A stretch of DNA of 41,116 bases, taken from Hyphomonadaceae bacterium. GTDB lineage: Bacteria > Pseudomonadota > Alphaproteobacteria > Caulobacterales > Aquidulcibacteraceae. Positions 32,058 through 41,021 of the stretch are shown one piece after another; the first letter of the stretch is position 1; each line of letters starts with the position of its first letter. The stretch covers positions 1-41,116 of the forward strand of contig JAKFYF010000024.1 of NCBI GenBank assembly GCA_021731005.1. Direction: 5' to 3'. The notes under the pieces were generated by a model. It had not been told where the DNA came from. It saw only the letters and a program-made list of their open reading frames with translations, and did not search any database. The position numbers were made by a program, and so were the translations under genes.

Positions 32058-33863
32058 ATGAGCGTCGCTCCCGCTCCCGCCGAAGCTCCGAGCCTTGCGT
32101 CCCCAGCGCAGCGCACCGGCGCGGAGCTGCTGCTCGACGCGTTGGAGGAACAGGGCGTCGAAGTGATTTTCGGCTATCCGGGCGGCGCCGTGTTGCCGAT
32201 CTACGACGCCTTGTTCTCGCGCGACAGCATCCGCCACATCCTGGTGCGCCACGAGCAAGGCGCCGCGCACGCCGCCGAAGGCTATGCGCGCTCCACCGGC
32301 AAGGTCGGCGTGCTGTTGGTGACGTCGGGGCCAGGCGCAACCAATGCGGTGACTGGGCTCACCGACGCATTGCTCGATTCGGTGCCGATTGTGTGCATCA
32401 CCGGGCAAGTGCCGCGCAAACTGATCGGCACCGACGCCTTCCAGGAATGCGACACGGTCGGCATCACCCGCTCGTGCACCAAGCATAATTACCTGGTGAC
32501 CGCCGCCGAGCGTATTCCCGGCATCGTGCACGAGGCCTTCCACATCGCGCGCAACGGCCGGCCGGGACCGATCGTGATCGACATCCCCAAGGACGTACAA
32601 TTCGAGCGCGCCGAGTACGTGCCGCGCGCACAAGCGAAAGTGCGCGATTGCGTGCCGGCGACGCGCATTTCGATCACGCAAATCGAACAGGCGGTCGAGC
32701 TGATGCGCCAGGCGCGCAAGCCGGTGCTGTACACGGGCGGCGGCATCGTCAATTCCGGGCCGCAAGCGAGCGCCGCGTTACGCACCTTGGCGCGCGAGAC
32801 AGGTTTTCCGGTGACTTCGACCTTAATGGGCCTGGGCGCCTTTCCCGCCTCCGATCCGCAATGGCTCGGCATGCTGGGCATGCATGGCAGCTTCGAAGCC
32901 AACAACGCCATGCACGATTGCGATCTGATGGTGTGCATCGGCGCGCGCTTTGACGATCGCGTCACCGGCCGGCTCGATGCGTTCTCGCCGAACTCGCGCA
33001 AGATACACATCGATATCGACCCCTCCTCAATCAACAAGAACGTGCCGGTGGATCTTGCCATCGTGGCCGACGCGGGCGCCGCGCTGGAGGCGCTCGTCGC
33101 GCAATGGCGCGCGCGTGCGCAAGCCGCGCCCTGCGACCGGGCGCGCATCGAGCTCTGGCGCAGACAGATCGAAACCTGGCGCGCGCGCAAGTCGTTCAGC
33201 TACGCGCCGTGCGACAGACGCATTAAGCCGCAATACGCAGTGGAGCGCCTCTACGCGCTCACCCGCGGCAAGGATGTCTACATCACCACTGAAGTCGGCC
33301 AACACCAGATGTGGGCCGCGCAGCACTTCCATTTCGAGGAACCCAATCGCTGGATGACGTCCGGCGGGCTCGGCACCATGGGCTACGGCTTGCCGGCGGC
33401 GATCGGCGTGCAGACTGCGTTTCCCGATGCGCTGGTGATCGACATCGCCGGCGACGCCTCGGTGCAGATGACGATGCAGGAAATGTCGACCGCCGTGCAG
33501 CACGATCTGCCGATCAAGGTGTTCATCCTCAACAACGCCTATCTCGGCATGGTGCGGCAATGGCAGGAGCTGCTGCATGGCGGGCGCTATTCACACTCAT
33601 ATTCCGCAAGCCTGCCCGATTTTGTGAAACTCGCCGAGGCGTACGGCTGCGTCGGCTTGCGCGCGGAAAAACCAGAAGAGCTCGACGCCAAGATCGAGGA
33701 GATGCTCGCCGTCAACCGGCCGGTGATTTTCGATTGCGTGGTGACGCAGGAAGAGAACGTGTTCCCGATGATCCCCTCCGGCGCCGCGCACAACGAAATG
33801 CTGTTCGGCGACGCCGAAGCGCGCCGCCATGAAGTGAGCGCCAAGGGAAAGGTGCTGGTCTGA
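32058..33863 (+). CDS. ilvB: Acetolactate synthase, large subunit
   Basis: A ThDP-dependent enzyme condensing pyruvate with pyruvate or 2-oxobutyrate. The 601-residue product has the activating glutamate E66 in VRHEQGAAHAAEGYAR, VTSGPGATNAVTGL, FQECDTVGITR, the FAD/central domain ending RFDDRVTGRLDAF, and the ThDP/Mg motif GDASVQMTMQEMSTAVQHDLPIKVFILNNAYLGMVRQW. The start at 32058 was chosen because the alanine-rich linker then precedes TGAELLLDALEEQGV; the open frame further upstream reads through the repeat. The stop overlaps ilvH by one base. Feedback control is through the small subunit. Confidence 0.95.
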   Translation: MSVAPAPAEAPSLASPAQRTGAELLLDALEEQGVEVIFGYPGGAVLPIYDALFSRDSIRHILVRHEQGAAHAAEGYARSTGKVGVLLVTSGPGATNAVTGLTDALLDSVPIVCITGQVPRKLIGTDAFQECDTVGITRSCTKHNYLVTAAERIPGIVHEAFHIARNGRPGPIVIDIPKDVQFERAEYVPRAQAKVRDCVPATRISITQIEQAVELMRQARKPVLYTGGGIVNSGPQASAALRTLARETGFPVTSTLMGLGAFPASDPQWLGMLGMHGSFEANNAMHDCDLMVCIGARFDDRVTGRLDAFSPNSRKIHIDIDPSSINKNVPVDLAIVADAGAALEALVAQWRARAQAAPCDRARIELWRRQIETWRARKSFSYAPCDRRIKPQYAVERLYALTRGKDVYITTEVGQHQMWAAQHFHFEEPNRWMTSGGLGTMGYGLPAAIGVQTAFPDALVIDIAGDASVQMTMQEMSTAVQHDLPIKVFILNNAYLGMVRQWQELLHGGRYSHSYSASLPDFVKLAEAYGCVGLRAEKPEELDAKIEEMLAVNRPVIFDCVVTQEENVFPMIPSGAAHNEMLFGDAEARRHEVSAKGKVLV

Positions 33864-34405
33864 TGGCCGACGACGCTCCCTTGGCGCCCGTAATCGCCGA
33901 CGAAGGGCCCGCACGCGAGGCTATTGTCGCGGCCATCGTCGACAACGAGCCCGGAGTGCTGGCGCGCATCGTCGGCCTGGTTTCCGCGCGCGGCTACAAT
34001 ATCGAGAGCCTCACGGTGGCGGAAACCGATGTCGAGCGCCACACTTCGCGCATCACTCTGGTGACACGGGGCACCGAGGCCAAGATCGAACAGATCAAGG
34101 CCCAGCTCGCGCGCCTAGTCCCAGTGCGCCGCGTCATCGATGTTTCGCTGGAACAAGACGCGCTTGAGCGCGAATTGGCGCTGATCAAGGTGGTCAATTC
34201 CGGCGAGCAGCGCGTGGAATCCATGCGGCTGGCGGAAATTTTCCGCGCCCGCGCGCTCGACACCACCCACACTTCGTTCGTGTTCGAGATCACCGGCGCG
34301 CGCGCAAAGATCAACGCGTTCATCGAGCTGATGCGGCCTTTGGGGTTGAAGGAAGTATCGCGCACCGGCGTGCTCTCGATCCGGCGCGGAACGGGAACCG
34401 ATTAA
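33863..34405 (+). CDS. ilvH: Acetolactate synthase, small regulatory subunit
   Basis: The 180-residue regulatory subunit binds valine through its N-terminal ACT domain (AIVDNEPGVLARIVGLVSARGYNIESLTVAETD, about 23-56) and activates IlvB. The C-terminal ALS_ss_C domain has ELALIKV and the segment THTSFVFEITGARAKINAFIELMRPLGLKEVSRTG. The start overlaps the ilvB stop (TGATG), so translation is coupled. The name ilvN would be equally valid. Confidence 0.95.
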   Translation: MADDAPLAPVIADEGPAREAIVAAIVDNEPGVLARIVGLVSARGYNIESLTVAETDVERHTSRITLVTRGTEAKIEQIKAQLARLVPVRRVIDVSLEQDALERELALIKVVNSGEQRVESMRLAEIFRARALDTTHTSFVFEITGARAKINAFIELMRPLGLKEVSRTGVLSIRRGTGTD

Positions 34406-34422
34406 TGCCGAGTCACCCGCCC

Positions 34423-34726
34423 CACCCATTCCGGGATTGCGCGAAGCGCAAGTCCGGGACTCATACCCACAAACGTCTGATCGCCAAACCCAAGAAGTGC
34501 CGACCCATGACACAGGTAAGTTTAGCTCCGTCATTCCGGACGCGCGGAGCGCGATCCGGAACCCAGGGGCAACAGACACGGCGCTCGCCCCTGAGTTCCG
34601 GGTTCCGCCTCCGGCGACCCCGGAATGACGGAGCTTGTGTTTTCAAAGGTGGGTCTATCTCCAGGGCTGTTGGTATGAGTTCCCGGGTCCCGGGCTCGCC
34701 GCTGCGCGGCGCCCCGGGAATGGGTG
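34423..34726. repeat. Split family A-type repeat with a second copy inside
   Basis: The 343-base ilvH-leuA gap holds no gene. Outer arms CACCCATTCCGGG (34423-34435) and CCCGGGAATGGGTG (34713-34726), side hairpins TTGCGC-GAA-GCGCAA and GCCGC-TGC-GCGGC, and inner arms GGGACTCATACC (34456-34467) and GGTATGAGTTCCC (34672-34684) have the same architecture as family A. The central loop is about 204 bases instead of about 20 and contains the complete family A copy at 34529-34630. It looks like one element nested in the loop of another. Confidence 0.65.
34529..34630. repeat. Family A cloverleaf repeat, copy in ilvH-leuA gap
   Basis: A 102-base copy with CGTCATTCCGG / CCCGGAATGACG ends. Its first 45 bases match the copy at 39416 and the reverse complement of the copy at 31915. 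The central stem is GGAACCCAGGGGC / GCCCCTGAGTTCC with one mismatch. Confidence 0.88.
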
Positions 34727-34748
34727 ATAATATTGCTCGAGGACAGCC

Positions 34749-36302
34749 ATGAGCGCGCCGCGCACTGCGAGCAAGGTCGTCGTCTTCGACACCACCATGC
34801 GCGACGGCGAGCAATCCCCGGGCGCGGCGATGACGCTTGAGAACAAGGTCGAGCTTGGCCGCGCGCTCGACCAGATGGGTGTCGACGTCATCGAGGCCGG
34901 TTTCCCCAACGCTTCAAACGGCGATTTCGAGGCCGTGCGCGCAGTGGGCGCGGTGCTGGAAAACGCGGTGCTGTGCGGGCTTTCGCGCGCGCAACCCAAG
35001 GACATCGAGCGCTGCGCCGAGGCGATCAAGGCCGCCAAACGCGGGCGCATCCATACTTTTATTTCCACCTCGCCCATCCACATGAAGCACAAGCTCAATA
35101 TGGAGAGCCACCAGGTGCTCGATGCGGTGACGGCGAGTGTAACGCTGGCCCGCAAGTTCACAGCCGATGTCGAATGGAGCGCCGAGGACGCCACCCGCAC
35201 CGAGCGCGATTTCCTCAGGCGCTGCGTCGAAGCCGCGATCCGCGCCGGCGCCACAACCATCAACATCCCCGACACCGTCGGTTATTCTTATCCAGACGAA
35301 TATCGCGCCATTTTCGAGGACCTGATCGGCAACGTCCCGGGCGCCGACGGCGTGACTTTCTCTTCGCATTGCCACAACGATCTCGGGCTCGCGGTCGCCA
35401 ACTCGCTCGCCGCCGTGCAAGGCGGAGCGCGCCAGATCGAGTGCGCGCTCAATGGCCTCGGCGAGCGCGCCGGAAACGCAGCACTTGAGGAAATCGTCAT
35501 GGCGCTGAAGGTGCGCGGCGAGAGCCTGCCCTATCAGACCGATATCGACCCCTCGCACCTCATGCGCGTCAGCCAAATAGTCGCCCGCATCACTGGCTTT
35601 CCTGTGCAGTACAACAAGGCCATTGTCGGCAAGAACGCCTTCAGCCACGAAAGCGGCATCCATCAGGACGGCATGCTCAAGCATGCGCAGACCTACGAGA
35701 TCATGCGGCCAGAGGATGTCGGCCAGGGCGCCACCAGCCTGGTGATGGGCAAGCTCTCGGGCCGCCACGCCTTCAAGAACAAGCTCGAGGAACTGGGCTA
35801 TGCGCTCTCCGACAACGCGCTCGCCGATGCCTTTCACCGTTTCAAGGATTTGTGCGACCGCAAGCGCAACGTGTTCGACGAGGACATCATCGCGCTGGTG
35901 GACGATCAGATCGCCCACGCCGACCAGGCCATCCAGGTCATCCGCCTGCGCGTGGTGGCGGGCACCGAGGGGCCGCAATCGGCCGAGATCGACCTCACCG
36001 TCGATGGCGAGCCGGTATGGCGAACCGCGCGCGGCAACGGCCCGGTCGACGCCATTTTCAACGCCATTAAGGCCGCCGCTCCGCACGAGGCGCAGCTCGA
36101 ATTGTATCAAGTGCAGGCGGTGACCGAGGGCACCGACGCGCAAGCCAATGTCAGCGTGCGGCTCTCGGCCAATGGCCGCTCGGTCTCCGGCCGCGCCGCC
36201 GATGCCGACACGTTGGTCGCAAGCGCGCGCGCCTATGTGGCCGCGCTCAACCGGCTCAAGGCGGTGCAAGCCCGCGGGAGGGGCGCCGATGCCGCCGCCT
36301 GA
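34749..36302 (+). CDS. leuA: 2-Isopropylmalate synthase
   Basis: The first committed enzyme of leucine synthesis, condensing acetyl-CoA with 2-oxoisovalerate. The 517-residue product has the metal/substrate motif [16 protein letters not shown] (N-terminal), [51 protein letters not shown], and [13 protein letters not shown], then the C-terminal LeuA dimer/regulatory domain for leucine feedback (about 365-505). The length matches E. coli LeuA (523). It overlaps leuC by 14 bases. Confidence 0.96.
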   Translation: MSAPRTASKVVVFDTTMRDGEQSPGAAMTLENKVELGRALDQMGVDVIEAGFPNASNGDFEAVRAVGAVLENAVLCGLSRAQPKDIERCAEAIKAAKRGRIHTFISTSPIHMKHKLNMESHQVLDAVTASVTLARKFTADVEWSAEDATRTERDFLRRCVEAAIRAGATTINIPDTVGYSYPDEYRAIFEDLIGNVPGADGVTFSSHCHNDLGLAVANSLAAVQGGARQIECALNGLGERAGNAALEEIVMALKVRGESLPYQTDIDPSHLMRVSQIVARITGFPVQYNKAIVGKNAFSHESGIHQDGMLKHAQTYEIMRPEDVGQGATSLVMGKLSGRHAFKNKLEELGYALSDNALADAFHRFKDLCDRKRNVFDEDIIALVDDQIAHADQAIQVIRLRVVAGTEGPQSAEIDLTVDGEPVWRTARGNGPVDAIFNAIKAAAPHEAQLELYQVQAVTEGTDAQANVSVRLSANGRSVSGRAADADTLVASARAYVAALNRLKAVQARGRGADAAA

Positions 36303-37704
36303 GCGCACCCTGTTCGATAAAGTGTGGGACGCCCACGTCGTGACGCCGGAAACGGCGGAGACGCCGGCCGTGCTTTATGTCGATCTGCACCTTGTGCACG
36401 AAGTGACCAGCCCGCAGGCGTTCAGCGAACTCGATGCGCGCGGCCTCAAGGTGCGCCGGCCCGGACGCACCTACGCCACGCTCGATCATTCCACGCCGAC
36501 GCTGCCGCCGGACGCAAACGGCAAGCGCCCCTACGTCACAACCCAAGCGGAAGCACAAGTGACGATGCTGGAGCGCAATTGCGCCAAGCACGGCATCGCG
36601 CTCGCCGGCTGGGACAGCGCCGACCGCGGCATCGTTCATGTCATGGCGCCGGAACTGGGCTTGACCCACCCGGGCGCGGTGGTGGTCTGCGGCGACAGCC
36701 ACACCGCCACCCACGGCGCGTTCGGCGCGCTCGCCTTCGGCATCGGCACCTCGGAGGTAGCTCACGTACTGGCGAGCCAATGCCTGTTGCAGCGCAAACC
36801 GAAGGCGATGCGGGTCACCATCGAGGGCCGCTTGCGCGAAGGGGTCGCGGCCAAGGACATGGCGCTCGCGGTAATCGCAACGCTTGGGTTTGGCGGAGGA
36901 ACCGGGTGCGTGATCGAGTATGCGGGCGAAGCGGTGCGCGCGCTTTCCATGGAAGAGCGCATGACGCTGTGCAACATGACTATCGAAGCCGGCGCGCGCG
37001 CGGGCATGGTGGCGCCGGACGCGACGACGATTGAATATCTGCGCGGCCGCCGCCACGCGCCCAAGCACTTCGCCGCCGCCGCCGAACATTGGCTCGCGCT
37101 CGCCAGCGACAAAGGCGCGCGCTTCGACAAGGAAATCTCGCTGGACGCTACCGCCATCGCGCCGATGGCGACTTGGGGCACCACGCCGGACGCTTCAGCG
37201 CCCGTGGGTGCGCCGATCCCCGCGCCGCGCAACGAGAGTGAAGCCAGGGCGCTTGCCTATATGGGATTCAAGGCGGGCGAGCCGGCCAACGCCCAGCCCG
37301 TCGATGTCGTGTTCATCGGCTCTTGCACCAATGGGCGCATTTCCGATCTGCGCGCCGCCGCCAACGTGTTGCGCGGGCGGCGCGTGAAAGCGGGCCTGCG
37401 CATGCTGGTGGCGCCTGGTTCGGAGGCCGTGCGCCGCGAGGCCGAGGCCGAAGGCTTGCACCGCGTGTTCCTCGACGCCGGCGCTGAATGGCGCTTGCCG
37501 GGCTGCTCGATGTGCATCGCCATGAACGGCGACACGGTCGCGCCGGGCGCGCTCGCGATCTCGACCTCGAACCGCAATTTCGAGGGCCGCCAAGGCAAGG
37601 GCGCGCGCACCATCCTGGCCAGCCCCGCGACCGCCGCCGCGTCGGCCATAACCGGCGTGCTCACCGACCCGCGCGCCCTACTCGCGGAGACGCCCCATGC
37701 GTGA
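36289..37704 (+). CDS. leuC: 3-Isopropylmalate dehydratase, large subunit
   Basis: The 4Fe-4S aconitase-family subunit isomerising 2- to 3-isopropylmalate, 471 residues. It has [12 protein letters not shown] at the N terminus, [28 protein letters not shown], the cluster cysteines in [13 protein letters not shown] and [12 protein letters not shown], and [32 protein letters not shown]. The start lies within the end of leuA and is preceded by GGGAGGGG. It overlaps leuD by eight bases. Confidence 0.96.
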   Translation: MPPPERTLFDKVWDAHVVTPETAETPAVLYVDLHLVHEVTSPQAFSELDARGLKVRRPGRTYATLDHSTPTLPPDANGKRPYVTTQAEAQVTMLERNCAKHGIALAGWDSADRGIVHVMAPELGLTHPGAVVVCGDSHTATHGAFGALAFGIGTSEVAHVLASQCLLQRKPKAMRVTIEGRLREGVAAKDMALAVIATLGFGGGTGCVIEYAGEAVRALSMEERMTLCNMTIEAGARAGMVAPDATTIEYLRGRRHAPKHFAAAAEHWLALASDKGARFDKEISLDATAIAPMATWGTTPDASAPVGAPIPAPRNESEARALAYMGFKAGEPANAQPVDVVFIGSCTNGRISDLRAAANVLRGRRVKAGLRMLVAPGSEAVRREAEAEGLHRVFLDAGAEWRLPGCSMCIAMNGDTVAPGALAISTSNRNFEGRQGKGARTILASPATAAASAITGVLTDPRALLAETPHA

Positions 37705-38290
37705 ACCGTTCCGCATCCTGAAATCGCGCACAGTCGTGCTGCCGCAGTCGAGCATCGACACCGACCAGATCATCCCCGCGCGCTTTCTGACCACCACCTC
37801 GCGCGAAGGGCTCGGCAAGCATGCGTTTCACGATTGGCGCTATGACGTGACCGGCGCGCCGAGGCCGGATTTCGCTCTCAATACGATCGATCCAGCCGAA
37901 CATCGCGTGCTGGTCGCCGGCGACAATTTCGCCTGCGGCTCCTCGCGCGAACACGCGCCGTGGGCGCTCGCCGATTTCGGCTTTCGCGCGGTGATTTCCA
38001 CCAGCATCGCCGATATTTTCACCTCGAACGCGCTGAAGAACGGCCTGCTGCCGATAGAGGTCGATCCCGGGACGCACGCCGCGCTGCTGGAGCGGCCCGG
38101 CTACGAGGTCATCATCGATCTTGAGAATCTGGAATTGCGTTTCGCCAACCTTGAGCCGGTGCGTTTTCGCGTCGAACCGTTCGCGCGGCGATGTTTGCTT
38201 GAGGGGCTCGATCATCTGGGTTGGCTTATGGACCAGGAGGCCGCCATCGCCGCGCACGAGCGGGCGCATGGTTTGAAGGGGGAGCCGTGA
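37697..38290 (+). CDS. leuD: 3-Isopropylmalate dehydratase, small subunit
   Basis: The 197-residue swivelling-domain partner of LeuC. It has STVVLPQ-like start residues, [30 protein letters not shown] (substrate-binding loop) and [21 protein letters not shown]. It overlaps leuC upstream and leuB downstream, so the subunits are made from one message in equal register. Confidence 0.96.
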   Translation: MREPFRILKSRTVVLPQSSIDTDQIIPARFLTTTSREGLGKHAFHDWRYDVTGAPRPDFALNTIDPAEHRVLVAGDNFACGSSREHAPWALADFGFRAVISTSIADIFTSNALKNGLLPIEVDPGTHAALLERPGYEVIIDLENLELRFANLEPVRFRVEPFARRCLLEGLDHLGWLMDQEAAIAAHERAHGLKGEP

Positions 38291-39378
38291 AGAGCTATAG
38301 AATTGCCTTGCTGCCAGGGGACGGCGTTGGCCCCGAAGTCATCGCCGCCGCGCGCGAAGTGCTCGAAAGCGTGGCCGATGTTCACGATCACAATTTCGGT
38401 TTCCAGACCCACGCCATCGGCGGCGCCGGCATCGACGCAAGCGGCGAGCCGCTGCCCGAAGCGACCCTGCAAGCCTGCCGCGCCGCCGACGCGGTGCTGC
38501 TCGGCGCGGTGGGCGGCCCCAAATGGGACAAGTCGCCCAAGCGCCCCGAGAAAGGATTGCTCGATCTGCGCAAGGCGCTCGGGCTCTACGCCAACGTACG
38601 CCCGGTCTACGTGCACGCCAGCTTGGCCGACCGCACGCCGCTCAAGGAAGAAGTGGTGTCGGGCGTCGACCTCGTCGTGTTCCGCGAATTGCTTGGCGGC
38701 TCGTATTATGGCGAGAAGAGGCGCGAGGGCGACACCGCCAGCGACCTCTGCATCTACACAAGAGCCGAGATAGAGCGCGTGTCGAAGCTCGCGTTCGAGA
38801 CCGCCCGCCGCCGCCGCGGCAAGGTCACTTCGGTCGACAAGGCCAACGTGATGGAAACCAGCCGGCTCTGGCGCGAAACCGTGTCGCGTCTGCACCGCGA
38901 ACACTTTCCCGATGTCGAACTCGAGCACCAACTGGTCGATTCCATGACCATGCACCTGATCCGCCATCCGCGCGTCTACGATGTGATCCTCACCGAGAAC
39001 ATGTTCGGCGATATTCTTTCCGACGAAGCCTCGGTGCTGGCGGGCTCGCTCGGCCTTTCGCCTTCCGCTTCGATCGGCGACGGGCGCCCCGGCCTGTTCG
39101 AACCGGTGCATGGCTCCGCGCCCGATCTCGCCGGCAAGGACCTCGCCAACCCGGTGGGCGCGATCCTGTCAGCGGCAATGCTGTTGCGCTTCGGGCTCGG
39201 TCTCGAAACCGAAGCTGACGCCATCGAGAACGCAGTCGCCGGCGCCATCGATCAAGGCCGGCTCACGCGCGACCTTGGCGGCGATCTCGGCTGCCGTGAA
39301 ATGGGCGATGTCATCGCCGGCGGCATCGCCGCGCCACGCGGTTTCGCCGCGCATCGTTTGCAGATGCAGTGGGGTTAG
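38287..39378 (+). CDS. leuB: 3-Isopropylmalate dehydrogenase
   Basis: An NAD- and Mg-dependent oxidative decarboxylase, last pathway-specific step to 2-oxoisocaproate, 363 residues. It has LLPGDGVGPEV, LLGAVGGPKWDK, the substrate loop LLDLRKALGLYANVRPV, FRELLGGSYYGEKR, TSVDKANVMETSRLWR, the metal aspartates in VDSMTMHLIRHPRVYDVILTENMFGDILSDEAS, and PVHGSAPDLAGKDLANP. The start is GTG overlapping the leuD stop by four bases, preceded by GGGGGAG. Confidence 0.96.
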   Translation: MKSYRIALLPGDGVGPEVIAAAREVLESVADVHDHNFGFQTHAIGGAGIDASGEPLPEATLQACRAADAVLLGAVGGPKWDKSPKRPEKGLLDLRKALGLYANVRPVYVHASLADRTPLKEEVVSGVDLVVFRELLGGSYYGEKRREGDTASDLCIYTRAEIERVSKLAFETARRRRGKVTSVDKANVMETSRLWRETVSRLHREHFPDVELEHQLVDSMTMHLIRHPRVYDVILTENMFGDILSDEASVLAGSLGLSPSASIGDGRPGLFEPVHGSAPDLAGKDLANPVGAILSAAMLLRFGLGLETEADAIENAVAGAIDQGRLTRDLGGDLGCREMGDVIAGGIAAPRGFAAHRLQMQWG

Positions 39379-39415
39379 GCGCGATGGCCTCAATCACCCG
39401 ATCCTCCCCATACTC

Positions 39416-39515
39416 CGTCATTCCGGACGCGCGGAGCGCGATCCGGAACCCAGGGGCAACTGACGCGATGTTGGCCCCTGGGTTCCGGGTTCGGCTTCGC
39501 CGCCCCGGAATGACG
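39416..39515. repeat. Family A cloverleaf repeat, copy in leuB-gltD gap
   Basis: A 100-base copy with CGTCATTCCGG / CCGGAATGACG ends, central stem GGAACCCAGGGGC / GCCCCTGGGTTCC (perfect) and small side hairpins. It has the same orientation as the copy at 34529. It separates leuB from gltD and may end leu transcription. Confidence 0.9.
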
Positions 39516-39583
39516 GCGCTAATTTCCATGAATCACGGGGCAGCACTTCGCACATATTGCATAGAAAGCGAGTGCTGCCCGCC

Positions 39584-40999
39584 ATGACTGAACGCATGAC
39601 CAAGTTCGTCGGCCTTGCCGCAGCGCAGCCACAGACGCGCGCGCCGGGCAAACGCCGCGGCGATTTCGATGAAATCCAGTTGCGCTTCGTCGCCGACCGC
39701 GCCGCCGCACAAGCCAGCCGCTGCGCCCAATGCGGCGTGCCGTTTTGCCAGAACGCCTGCCCGCTGCACAACAACATCCCCGATTGGCTGCGCCTGACCG
39801 CCGAGGGCCGGACCGAGGAGGCCTACCAACTCGCCGCCGCCACCAATTCCATGCCCGAGATTTGCGGGCGCATCTGTCCGCAGGATCGTTTGTGCGAGGG
39901 CGATTGCGTGATTGAGCAATCGGGGCACGGCGCGGTGACCATCGGCGCGGTCGAGAAATATCTGACCGAGACCGCTTGGGATAATGGCTGGGTTGGCGCG
40001 CTCCGCGTTGGCCCTCCGCGCCGCGAGAGCGTCGGCATCATCGGCGCCGGCCCTGCGGGATTGGCTGCCGCGGAGAGCTTGCGCCTGCGCGGCTACACCG
40101 TGACCATCTACGATCGCTATGATCGCGCCGGCGGGCTGCTGATGTACGGCATCCCTCACTTCAAGCTGGAAAAGGACATCGTCGCGCGCCGGGTGCAGCG
40201 TCTAGCCGAAGGCGGGGTCACCTTCGAGCTCAACTGCCATGTCGGCGCGGATGTCGCGTTCGCTGACGTCCGTGCGCGCCACGATGCGCTGCTGCTGGCG
40301 AGCGGCGTGTACAAGGCGCGCCCGCTGCGGGTTCCCAATGCCGGCTCGGCGCTCGCCGCGCTCGACTTTCTCACCGCCGCCAATCGCGCAGCTCTGGGCG
40401 AGGCCATTGGCGGGCCGGCGGCGAAGGATAAGAACGTGGTCGTCATCGGCGGTGGCGATACGGCAATGGATTGCGTGCGCACCGCCGTGCGTCAGGGCGC
40501 GGCCAGCGTCACCTGCCTCTACCGCCGCGACCGTGAAAACATGCCCGGTTCGCAACGTGAAGTGAAACATGCTGAGGAGGAAGGCGTCCGCTTCGATTGG
40601 CTGGCCGCGCCCAAGGCGATCCATGGCGGCGCTGCGCCCAACGTGAAGGCCGTGCGGATGCGCCTGGGCGCGCGCGATGCGTCAGGCCGCGCCGCGCCTG
40701 AGGAGGCCGAAGGCAGCGATTATGCGCTTGCCGCCGATCTGGTGATCGCCGCGCTCGGCTTCGATCCCGAGGATTTGCCGGCGCTGTGGAACACGCCAAG
40801 CCTGGAGACGACGAACTGGGGAACGCTCGCGGTGGACAAGAGCTTCGCCACCAGCCTGCCCGGCGTATTCGCCGCCGGCGACATCGTGCGCGGCGCCTCG
40901 CTGGTGGTGTGGGCGATCCGCGAAGGCCGCGACGCCGCCGATGGGATCCATGCTTATCTAGAGGAGCGCGCGGCGGTCGCGCGCGTGGCCGCGGAATGA
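39584..40999 (+). CDS. gltD: Glutamate synthase, small subunit
   Basis: The NADPH-oxidising, iron-sulfur flavoprotein subunit of glutamate synthase, 471 residues. N-terminal cluster cysteines are in RCAQCGVPFCQNACPLHNNIPDW and EICGRICPQDRLCEGDCV. The FAD-binding motif is VGIIGAGPAGLAAAESL, and the second nucleotide-binding motif is VVVIGGGDTAMDCVRTA. The terminal FAD signature is LPGVFAAGDIVRGASLVVWAIREGRDAA. The large subunit gltB is not next to it on the left; the right side is outside the window. The start at 39584 (MTERMTKF) is uncertain; 39596 is the alternative. NADPH-dependent relatives such as PreT or NfnB are less likely given length and motifs. Confidence 0.92.
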   Translation: MTERMTKFVGLAAAQPQTRAPGKRRGDFDEIQLRFVADRAAAQASRCAQCGVPFCQNACPLHNNIPDWLRLTAEGRTEEAYQLAAATNSMPEICGRICPQDRLCEGDCVIEQSGHGAVTIGAVEKYLTETAWDNGWVGALRVGPPRRESVGIIGAGPAGLAAAESLRLRGYTVTIYDRYDRAGGLLMYGIPHFKLEKDIVARRVQRLAEGGVTFELNCHVGADVAFADVRARHDALLLASGVYKARPLRVPNAGSALAALDFLTAANRAALGEAIGGPAAKDKNVVVIGGGDTAMDCVRTAVRQGAASVTCLYRRDRENMPGSQREVKHAEEEGVRFDWLAAPKAIHGGAAPNVKAVRMRLGARDASGRAAPEEAEGSDYALAADLVIAALGFDPEDLPALWNTPSLETTNWGTLAVDKSFATSLPGVFAAGDIVRGASLVVWAIREGRDAADGIHAYLEERAAVARVAAE

Positions 41000-41021
41000 G
41001 CCCGGTGCAAGCTAGCGCGCA

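Noticed and set aside
36148-36288. Longer leuC start inside leuA
   Set aside because: The added residues are out-of-frame leuA sequence; the ATG at 36289 has a strong ribosome-binding site and gives the family N terminus.
31915-39515. Repeats read as a dispersed CRISPR-like array
   Set aside because: Copies are ~100 bases, palindromic, kilobases apart and in both orientations; no spacers or cas genes.
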